From Pollutimonas nitritireducens (GTDB lineage Bacteria; Pseudomonadota; Gammaproteobacteria; Burkholderiales; Burkholderiaceae_B): a DNA stretch of 64,000 nucleotides. The stretch spans positions 62,001 to 126,000 of the forward strand of contig NZ_PDNV01000006.1 in assembly GCF_002849615.1 (NCBI RefSeq), written 5' to 3'. The notes under the pieces were generated by a model. The model did no database searches. It was not told where the DNA came from and saw nothing but the letters and a program-made list of their open reading frames with translations. Shown one piece after another: positions 58,097 to 64,000 of the stretch; the first letter of the stretch is position 1, and every line of letters starts with the position of its first letter. Made by a program: the position numbers and the translations under genes.

Positions 58097-59155
58097 TTAT
58101 TTGTTCCCGGCTGCGGGAACATATTCGGTGCGCTCTGCAATATCGCGCAAGGTCTGTGCCGGCACCTCGCCCAATGCCGTCAGCCAATAATCGTCGATCC
58201 GGGTACGAAAGACGTTCATGGCTCCCTTGCGCATGGCGCCTTTGGCCAAGGGGTTATCGTGCGCATCGTCGAAAGGTTCGATGAATACCGAAATGGCAGC
58301 GACACCATCGGATACCACCAATTGTTTGACCTTCCGGCCGGCTTTCATCGGCCGCGATACCTGCGTGAGCGCATGAAAGCCGGAGGGAAATGGAATACGC
58401 CAGCCGTCCTTGGCGAGATTCACCGGGTCCATGGGGGTTTCGATCACTTCCCAGCCACGGGTATTCCAACTGCTGGTCAGATCCTGGGAAGCAACAGTGT
58501 CGCCGACCTGCAAACTGTTGAATGAAATCTGGTCGATGACAGCACGATCGCTGTCCAGCGTTTGAGCCTTGAGCAACAGGTTCGTCTTGCTATCAGTGCA
58601 TATTCGATAGCCATACCGTTGCTGATCTTTGGGTACCAGTTCGACTATGGTGCATTCCCGACCTGCGATCCGATTATGTGACTCACTGATCTTGACGATG
58701 TAGTTGGCGGGGATATTCTTGCCATCATCCAGCAACATGCCCGGAAACCGGTCGCCGCGACGGCGTTCCAGAACGATCAGTTTCTTTTCCGGGATCAGGC
58801 ACTGCGTGACGTCGTTATGGCGGACATATTCGCGTGCCGGACCGTCAAGCATCTCGATGCGTTCGCGCTCTCCCGTACCATCGACGATATGGACGACACG
58901 GGATGACACCATCATCGTGCCCTGCTGGTAGGTATAGACACCGGAATAATCCAGGCCGCGCGCCGCTGCCTGCACCTTCTGCAACAGCACAATGCCTGGA
59001 TCCGGAGAAGTCTGGGTGGTTTCCGCCGCCTGCCCGGTTCGAGCCAAGACTACGGTGGCGGTGAGGACCAGCAAGTAGCAGACCAGGTTGCCTGCCACCC
59101 GTTGCGGAATACCGTTAAGAGGAAAGCGAGTTGTTATTTGCCCCACTACAGCCAT
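58097..59155 (-). CDS. mucB: Sigma-E regulatory protein MucB/RseB
   Basis: This 352-residue periplasmic protein guards the anti-sigma factor MucA and senses mislocalised lipoproteins or lipopolysaccharide. It has an N-terminal signal (residues 1-43, QAA site), the LolA-like first domain (LDYSGVYTYQQGTMMVSSRVVHIVDG, parts) and the second domain ending in FIEPFDDAHDNPLAKGAMRKGAMNVF. Two Cys form a likely bridge (TQCLIPEKK and RECTIVEL). The start overlaps the mucA stop by one base (TAATG). Confidence 0.93.
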   Translation of the reverse strand: MAVVGQITTRFPLNGIPQRVAGNLVCYLLVLTATVVLARTGQAAETTQTSPDPGIVLLQKVQAAARGLDYSGVYTYQQGTMMVSSRVVHIVDGTGERERIEMLDGPAREYVRHNDVTQCLIPEKKLIVLERRRGDRFPGMLLDDGKNIPANYIVKISESHNRIAGRECTIVELVPKDQQRYGYRICTDSKTNLLLKAQTLDSDRAVIDQISFNSLQVGDTVASQDLTSSWNTRGWEVIETPMDPVNLAKDGWRIPFPSGFHALTQVSRPMKAGRKVKQLVVSDGVAAISVFIEPFDDAHDNPLAKGAMRKGAMNVFRTRIDDYWLTALGEVPAQTLRDIAERTEYVPAAGNK

Positions 59156-59658
59156 TACCTGGAAGCTCCCGAACCAAAGGACACCTGTCGTACAGCGCTG
59201 GATCCGGAAATTTCACGATGAGCATCGAGGTAGTCTCGAAGCCCGGGATCCTCGTTGGCGCTGGCCATTATTTGGACCGATCCCGGCCCGGACGATTCAG
59301 GCCCAGAAAAATAAGGCAATGCGACCCACACCACCGTGGCAACCGCCGCCGCGACCGCCAAGCTGGATAGCCCCAGGCGTACGGGATGGCGGCCATGCAG
59401 GTTGCGCGGGGCAACAATGGAAGGTTCGGCGTCGAGCGCCTTGGACACCCGGGCATAGAAGAAATCGCTGGGCTTGATGGCGAGGTCTTGGTTGCGCAGC
59501 ACATCACCAATAAGATGGTAGGTGTCCCAGACTTGGCGCCCATATGGGCTGTCAAGGTCTTCCGGCCGAATGTCGGCCTCCCCGTCGATCCAGGAAGATA
59601 CGGAGGTCTCCCACGATGCCTGATCGTGATCTTGCCTGGCTTGATTACCTGCTTGCAT
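59155..59658 (-). CDS. mucA: Anti-sigma-E factor MucA/RseA
   Basis: This 167-residue bitopic protein holds RpoE at the inner membrane. Its cytoplasmic RseA_N domain includes ETSVSSWIDGEAD and a WDTYHLIGDVLR helix; the membrane helix is at 95-117; the periplasmic end would be cut by site-1 protease. The ATG at 59658 has AAGGAG eight bases upstream; the in-frame TTG at 59664 is less likely. It follows rpoE after 12 bases and is coupled to mucB. Confidence 0.92.
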   Translation of the reverse strand: MQAGNQARQDHDQASWETSVSSWIDGEADIRPEDLDSPYGRQVWDTYHLIGDVLRNQDLAIKPSDFFYARVSKALDAEPSIVAPRNLHGRHPVRLGLSSLAVAAAVATVVWVALPYFSGPESSGPGSVQIMASANEDPGLRDYLDAHREISGSSAVRQVSFGSGASR

Positions 59659-59670
59659 TTTCAAAACTCC

Positions 59671-60270
59671 TTACCAGCGACGCTCGGGATCATTGCCCAG
59701 CACAGGACGCAACTGCGCCGCGATAGCTTCCCGGGCGCGAAAAATACGCGAACGCACCGTACCTATGGGGCAGCCCATGCTCAATGCGATATCTTCGTAG
59801 CTCATGCCTTCAATCTCACGCAAGACGATCGCAGTGCGCAGATCCTCGGGTAACGTATGGATGGCGGCATTCACCGTTTCAACGATTTGCCGACTGGCCA
59901 ACAATGATTCCGGGGTGCTAATGTCTGTTAGGTTGTCAATCGGGCTAAAAGTTTCACCATCTTCTGTTTCTGTTGCGTTTGGCGTGCTGGGACGACGTCC
60001 GTTGGCTACCTGCCAGTTGCGCGCAGTGTTGATGGCGATGCGATAAAGCCACGTATAGAATGCACTATCGCCGCGAAATTGCGGCAAGGCCCTGTACGCC
60101 TTGATGAACGATTCCTGGGCGACGTCCTCGACTTCAGAGGGGTCCCGCACCATGCGCGACAGAAGTCGCATGATCTTGCGCTGGTATTTGAGGACCAGCA
60201 GGTCGAATGCACGCTTGTCGCCACGCTGCACGCGTGCAACCAATTCGGCATCAACGTCACGTTCGCTCAT
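59671..60270 (-). CDS. rpoE: Extracytoplasmic stress sigma factor RpoE (AlgU)
   Basis: This 199-residue sigma factor has region 2 (about 27-90, with DVAQESFIKAYRAL and the GDSAFYTWLYRIAINTA promoter-melting part) and region 4 (about 135-185, PEDLRTAIVLREIEGMSYEDIA with a helix-turn-helix). The match to RpoE/AlgU is close, and the next genes are mucA-mucB-degP. The ATG at 60270 overlaps the stop of the upstream ygfX-like gene (ATGA); an in-frame start at 60330 lies inside that gene. No sigma-E-type promoter was found immediately upstream. Confidence 0.95.
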   Translation of the reverse strand: MSERDVDAELVARVQRGDKRAFDLLVLKYQRKIMRLLSRMVRDPSEVEDVAQESFIKAYRALPQFRGDSAFYTWLYRIAINTARNWQVANGRRPSTPNATETEDGETFSPIDNLTDISTPESLLASRQIVETVNAAIHTLPEDLRTAIVLREIEGMSYEDIALSMGCPIGTVRSRIFRAREAIAAQLRPVLGNDPERRW

Positions 60271-60731
60271 AGGCCTTCCTTTTGCAGGACCCGGCCGGGC
60301 ATGGCGATTTGCCGGGCAACGTGTACGCACAGTTGGTTCCAGGCGTGCCTGGACATCTTCGATCTCCAGACTGTGATCTCGGTCGGCTTGCCGCCAGCAT
60401 CTGCAGCGTCAACAAACCCGAGAGTCATCCAGGCATACGCGGGCCAGGCATGGAAGAGGCACATGGTGTTCGTTGTCCCATATAACGTGACCTGCCAAAG
60501 TCCGGAATCAAGCAGGGACAGTGTACCCGCTTGAGCTGAAAAACCGGCCAAGCGATGAATCGTCAATTTTCCGGCGAGAGCCAAAGCGATGAGAGCGAGG
60601 CTGCAAGCCGCCCAATTGTCGCTGACCAGGGGCCATCCGACATGAGCCAGTACAGCAAGACCGCTGAAGCATGTCGCCATGCCAAGCAGACTGACCCAGC
60701 GCGGGCGCCGGATCGGCCATTGAGTGGTCAA
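60267..60731 (-). CDS. YgfX-like small membrane protein
   Basis: This 154-residue protein has two close N-terminal hydrophobic segments (about 13-34 and 38-58), then a soluble part with short strands (GTLSLLDSGLWQVTLYG, ITVWRSKMSRHAWNQLCVHV). That layout resembles YgfX, a protein found beside SdhE in E. coli and next to stress-sigma genes in others. It has been proposed to act as a toxin on MreB and FtsZ, but that is disputed. It lies between fabF and rpoE and overlaps rpoE by four bases. Confidence 0.6.
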   Translation of the reverse strand: MTTQWPIRRPRWVSLLGMATCFSGLAVLAHVGWPLVSDNWAACSLALIALALAGKLTIHRLAGFSAQAGTLSLLDSGLWQVTLYGTTNTMCLFHAWPAYAWMTLGFVDAADAGGKPTEITVWRSKMSRHAWNQLCVHVARQIAMPGRVLQKEGL

Positions 60732-60750
60732 GACGACGGGCCGCCCCAGC

Positions 60751-61980
60751 TTAGAGCCTCCGCACTATCATGGATCCGTTGGTGCCACCGAAACCGAACG
60801 AATTCGACAATGCAATGTCGATCTTCATGTCGCGTGCCTGGTTGGCGCAATAGTCAAGATCGCATTCTGGATCCTGGTTGAAGATATTGATGGTAGGAGG
60901 CGATACTTGATGGTGGACGGCCAGCGTGGTGAAAACGGCCTCGATTCCGCCCGCCGCGCCCAAGAGATGCCCTGTCATGGATTTAGTGGAATTCACCACC
61001 AGCTTCTTGGCGTGATCGCCGAATGCCAGCTTGAGGGCTTCTGTTTCGTTCTTGTCGCCCAAAGGCGTGGACGTGCCATGCGCGTTGACGTAATTGACTT
61101 CGTCGGCATTGATGCCACCATTACGCAATGCGTTCACAACGCCGCGCCTGGGGCCGTCGCGGTCGGGGGACGTGATGTGATAGGCATCGGAGCTCATGCC
61201 ATAACCAGCGAATTCGCCGTATATACGGGCGCCCCGCTTACGGGCGTGTTCGTATTCTTCGAGCACCAGGGCGCCTGCCCCTTCGCCCAGTACGAAGCCA
61301 TCGCGATCACGATCCCATGGACGTGATGCGGTGGTGGGGTCGTCGTTGCGGGTGGATAAGGCGCGCATTGCCGCAAAGCCGCCAACTCCCAAGGGAGAAA
61401 CCGTTGATTCAGCGCCGCCTGCCACCATGACATCGGCATCACCGTATTCGATGAGGCGTGCCGCGTCGCCGATGGAGTGCAGCCCAGTCGTGCACGCGGA
61501 AACAACCGCATAGCTGGGGCCCTTCAGACCCAGCATGATGGATAACTGGCCCGAAATGAGATTGATGAGCGAAGCAGGCACGAAGTACGGAGAGATTCGG
61601 CGGGCGCCACGCTCGAGATATTCGATCTGTTGTTCTTCGATGCGAGGCAGACCGCCGATGCCGGACCCGATGATGCTGCCAATGCGCACGGCATTGGCCT
61701 CGGTGACCTCGAGTCCTGAGTCGCGCCACGCCTGTGCGCCTGCCGCCACGCCATAATGGATAAAGGTATCCATCTGCTTGGCTTCCTTGGCGCTCATGTA
61801 GTGCGTGACATCGAAATCTTTGACCTCACCCGCTATCTGGGCGTTAAACGTCGACGGGTCGAAACGCGAGATGCGCCCGATACCCGAACGCCCATTAACG
61901 ATATTGTCCCATGCGCTGTCGATATTGCTGCCGACCGGCGAAACAATACCCAGACCGGTAATGACGACACGTCGTTTCAC
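60751..61980 (-). CDS. fabF: 3-oxoacyl-ACP synthase II
   Basis: This 409-residue condensing enzyme extends acyl-ACP with malonyl-ACP. The triad is Cys163 (SACTTGLHSIGDA), His301 (VNAHGTSTPLGD) and His338 (SMTGHLLGAAGG), with Lys333 beside it. The start MKRRVVITGLGIVSPVG is standard. It follows acpP after about 150 bases. That gap contains a short GATCCGG/CCGGATC inverted repeat at 62094-62111 but no clear terminator. It lies 19 bases upstream of the ygfX-like gene, so it may be co-transcribed with rpoE. Confidence 0.97.
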   Translation of the reverse strand: MKRRVVITGLGIVSPVGSNIDSAWDNIVNGRSGIGRISRFDPSTFNAQIAGEVKDFDVTHYMSAKEAKQMDTFIHYGVAAGAQAWRDSGLEVTEANAVRIGSIIGSGIGGLPRIEEQQIEYLERGARRISPYFVPASLINLISGQLSIMLGLKGPSYAVVSACTTGLHSIGDAARLIEYGDADVMVAGGAESTVSPLGVGGFAAMRALSTRNDDPTTASRPWDRDRDGFVLGEGAGALVLEEYEHARKRGARIYGEFAGYGMSSDAYHITSPDRDGPRRGVVNALRNGGINADEVNYVNAHGTSTPLGDKNETEALKLAFGDHAKKLVVNSTKSMTGHLLGAAGGIEAVFTTLAVHHQVSPPTINIFNQDPECDLDYCANQARDMKIDIALSNSFGFGGTNGSMIVRRL

Positions 61981-62130
61981 GGATGACTCCTAAAATGAAA
62001 AGGCGGCTTAAAGCGAATAGACCCGCCGTTTCGCCAGACCCTTGCAGATTTGGCCAACAGTGGACTAATCCCTAGAAACCGCCTCAAGGCGATGATCCGG
62101 AACTCCGGATCTGCACCGAAATTAGTTAAA

Positions 62131-62370
62131 TTATTGTTTGCTGTGCGACGAGATATAGTCAACAGCTTGCTGAACCGTCGTGATTTTCTCGGCCTCTTCG
62201 TCCGGAATTTCGGTTTCGAATTCGTCTTCGAGTGCCATCACGAGCTCGACCATATCGAGCGAATCGGCACCGAGGTCGTCAAGGAAGGAAGATTCGTTCT
62301 TGATCTCGGCTTCGTTAACGCCAAGTTGTTCAGCGACGATCTTCTTGACGCGCTGTTCGATGCTTTCCAT
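62131..62370 (-). CDS. acpP: Acyl carrier protein
   Basis: This 79-residue, strongly acidic helical protein carries growing fatty acids. The phosphopantetheine site is Ser37 in [12 protein letters not shown]. The ATG at 62370 gives the normal start [10 protein letters not shown]; a longer frame from 62412 would add 14 residues without support. AT-rich sequence (62371-62557, 187 bases) lies upstream, holding a likely promoter that I cannot place exactly. fabG precedes it and fabF follows, the standard order. Confidence 0.97.
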   Translation of the reverse strand: MESIEQRVKKIVAEQLGVNEAEIKNESSFLDDLGADSLDMVELVMALEDEFETEIPDEEAEKITTVQQAVDYISSHSKQ

Positions 62371-62557
62371 GCAGATCTCCAAGTTGGGAAAATTCCCGCG
62401 AATTATAGCCAAACAAAAGAATTATTGGGGTTGGCTATGATAAAAAAAACGGCATTACCGAATACAACGATATTTTGCTTGCTAGAGACAAAATGCCTGG
62501 TCGGAATACCTCTGGATCAACAGATTTTACCCTACGGGGGTTGGTCTGTTGAGGTTG

Positions 62558-63310
62558 TTACATGTACATCCCGCCATTGACGTGCAGCGTCGTGCCTGTA
62601 ATGTAGGCAGCCTGCGGCCCGGCGAGGAACCCCACGGCATTGGCGACATCGGCCGCAGCACCTAGTCGACCCAGTGGTATCTGGGCGAGAATGGCGGCAG
62701 ATTGCGTCTCATTGAGCGCACGTGTCATATCGGTGTCGATGAAACCTGGCGCAACACAGTTGACGGTAATGTTGCGGCTGCCAAGCTCACGTGCCAGCGC
62801 GCGAGCCATGCCCGCAACGCCAGCCTTGGCCGCCGCATAATTGGCTTGGCCGGGATTCCCGCTGGAGCCGATCACGGAGGTGATATTGATAATCCGGCCT
62901 GACCGTGCCTTCATCATGTTCCGGGTCACGGCGCGAGAAAGCCGAAATACCGCTGACAGATTTGTGGCAATGACGGCGTCCCATTCATCGTCTTTCATGC
63001 GCATGGCGAGGTTATCACGTGTGATGCCCGCATTGTTGACCAGTATATGGGGGCCACCATCTTGTTTGCCCAGTTCTGCGATCAGGTGGTCGCAAGCGGC
63101 GGCATCATCCACGTTCAATACCACGCCGCGCCCACCCGATGCCGAAAGCATCCCCGAAATAGCCTCTGCTCCGGATTCAGACGTTGCCGTGCCCACCACC
63201 ATTGCACCACGCGAAGCGAGTTCAAGGGCAATGGCCTGGCCTATGCCGCGCGTTGCTCCGGTAACCAGCGCCACCTTGCCGTCGAGTTCTTTGTCGTGCA
63301 TGGATGTCAT
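62558..63310 (-). CDS. fabG: 3-oxoacyl-ACP reductase
   Basis: This 250-residue short-chain dehydrogenase reduces 3-oxoacyl-ACP with NADPH. The cofactor motif GATRGIG is at 18-24, and the triad is Ser145, Tyr158 and Lys162 (ITSVIGSSGNPGQANYAAAKAG, here read as SVIG..NYAAAKAG). NNAGITRDN is also present. The start at 63310 overlaps the fabD stop (ATGA); an in-frame ATG at 63301 is possible. Confidence 0.97.
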   Translation of the reverse strand: MTSMHDKELDGKVALVTGATRGIGQAIALELASRGAMVVGTATSESGAEAISGMLSASGGRGVVLNVDDAAACDHLIAELGKQDGGPHILVNNAGITRDNLAMRMKDDEWDAVIATNLSAVFRLSRAVTRNMMKARSGRIINITSVIGSSGNPGQANYAAAKAGVAGMARALARELGSRNITVNCVAPGFIDTDMTRALNETQSAAILAQIPLGRLGAAADVANAVGFLAGPQAAYITGTTLHVNGGMYM

Positions 63311-64000
63311 CCTTGTAAAGTTTCCAGGGCCAGCTGTAAAGATGCCGGGTCGGTGATGGCCAAACCAACGAGGTCACGATCAATCCGCTTGGTCAGTCCG
63401 TTCAGCACCTTTCCCGGACCGCATTCTACGACATGAGTCACACCTTGAGACTTCATCGATTGTATGGTCTCGACCCAGCGCACAGCGTGCCAGGCCTGCC
63501 TCACCAGTGCATCCTTGATTGCGGCGGGGTCGTCGACGATGGCGACATCCACGTTATTGATCAACGAAATCCCCGGACTCGCCAGAGGAAGGTTTGCCAG
63601 CGCCGCCTGCAGCACTTCTGATGCCGGCCTCAACAAGCTGGAATGGAAAGGTGCGGATACGGCAAGCTCCAGGGCGCGCTTGGCGCCAGCCTGCCTGGCC
63701 AGCATGCACGCCCGGTCAACCGCTGCCTTGTGTCCCGCAATCACGACTTGCGCGGGAGCATTGAAATTGACCGCTTCAACGACCTCCCCTTGTGCCGCTT
63801 GTGCGCACAGGGATCTGACCAGATCGTCTTCAAGCCCAAGAATCGCAGCCATGCCGCCGCTGCCGACAGGCACGGCATGCTGCATGGCGTCGGCGCGAAT
63901 TCGGACCGTACGTACGGCGTCTTCCAGCGTCAAGGCCCTCGCCGCCGTAAGCGCGGAATACTCGCCCAGGCTATGGCCCGCCACAAGCAGTGGCTCGGTT
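63307..64000 (-). CDS. fabD: Malonyl-CoA:ACP transacylase, cut by window end
   Basis: The frame is open to base 64000, so the N-terminal part is outside the window; about 230 residues are visible. The nucleophile motif GHSLGEYSAL holds the catalytic Ser, and VSAPFHSSLL holds the catalytic His. The protein moves malonyl from CoA to ACP for fatty acid synthesis. It overlaps fabG by four bases and opens the fabD-fabG-acpP-fabF run. Confidence 0.95.
   Translation of the reverse strand, partial: TEPLLVAGHSLGEYSALTAARALTLEDAVRTVRIRADAMQHAVPVGSGGMAAILGLEDDLVRSLCAQAAQGEVVEAVNFNAPAQVVIAGHKAAVDRACMLARQAGAKRALELAVSAPFHSSLLRPASEVLQAALANLPLASPGISLINNVDVAIVDDPAAIKDALVRQAWHAVRWVETIQSMKSQGVTHVVECGPGKVLNGLTKRIDRDLVGLAITDPASLQLALETLQG

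Noticed and set aside
62094-62111. GATCCGG/CCGGATC inverted repeat between acpP and fabF
   Set aside because: The 7-bp stem has no T-run in either direction, and the flanking genes are expected to be transcribed together, so I do not call a terminator.

Overview
The window looks like ordinary chromosome of a betaproteobacterium in Burkholderiales, most likely family Alcaligenaceae (Bordetella, Achromobacter and Pusillimonas relatives). This is inferred from gene order: leuS-lptE-holA-proA, lptF divergent from pepA-holC, rnc-era-recO, and fabD-fabG-acpP-fabF leading into rpoE-mucA-mucB-degP-lepA-lepB. Base composition is fairly GC-rich throughout, and about 62 protein genes are packed closely. 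I see no rRNA, tRNA, CRISPR array, insertion sequence, integrase or phage gene. No gap between genes exceeds 300 bases.

Region by region. 1-4.1 kb: the 3' part of a zinc-type alcohol dehydrogenase, a LivK-type binding protein, kynB-kynA of tryptophan degradation, and rpmE2. 4.1-10 kb: a membrane glycosyltransferase and a MATE exporter, a convergent cyclopropane-fatty-acid-synthase-like methyltransferase, and a Bcr-type exporter. 10-18.4 kb: rpmB-rpmG, then leuS-lptE-holA-proA-hemJ and an rRNA methyltransferase gene. 18.4-23.4 kb: a small unknown gene behind a palindrome-flanked promoter, an RDD membrane protein, an acyl-CoA-ligase-like protein without its catalytic lysine, hslO, and an isolated TadE-like protein. 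23.3-32.9 kb, minus strand: ftsB, eno, a marR-MFS efflux pair, pyrG, a Xaa-Pro aminopeptidase, a 3-oxoacid CoA-transferase pair and a thioesterase. 33-42 kb: etfD, a DMT transporter with acs, an MFS protein with a GlcG/HbpS-like protein, an NlpC/P60 lipoprotein, a DUF2325 protein behind a Fur box, and a CysB-type regulator. 42-46 kb: mmsA and a binding protein divergent from a LysR gene. 46-50 kb: lptF, pepA-holC and a BI-1/YccA protein. 50-64 kb, minus strand: a long run from fabD (cut by the window end) down to rarD.

Functionally the window mixes core information processing (leuS, holA, holC, era, rnc, recO, lepA, pyrG, eno), envelope biogenesis and stress (lptE, lptF, lepB, rpoE module, fab genes, ftsB), and acyl-CoA or carboxylate metabolism (acs, scoAB, etfD, mmsA, thioesterase, AMP-ligase). 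Many genes are translationally coupled by ATGA or TAATG overlaps.

I found no convincing new multi-gene system. The observations most worth checking are the promoter between two GGGTTAACCC palindromes (18.45 kb), the acyl-CoA-ligase-like protein with Asn for the catalytic Lys (19.5-21.1 kb), the DUF2325 gene with a consensus -35 and an overlapping Fur box (41 kb), the terminator-like hairpin that buries the Shine-Dalgarno of the cysB-like gene (42.03 kb), and the shortened RecO coupled to a PIN-domain gene (51 kb).
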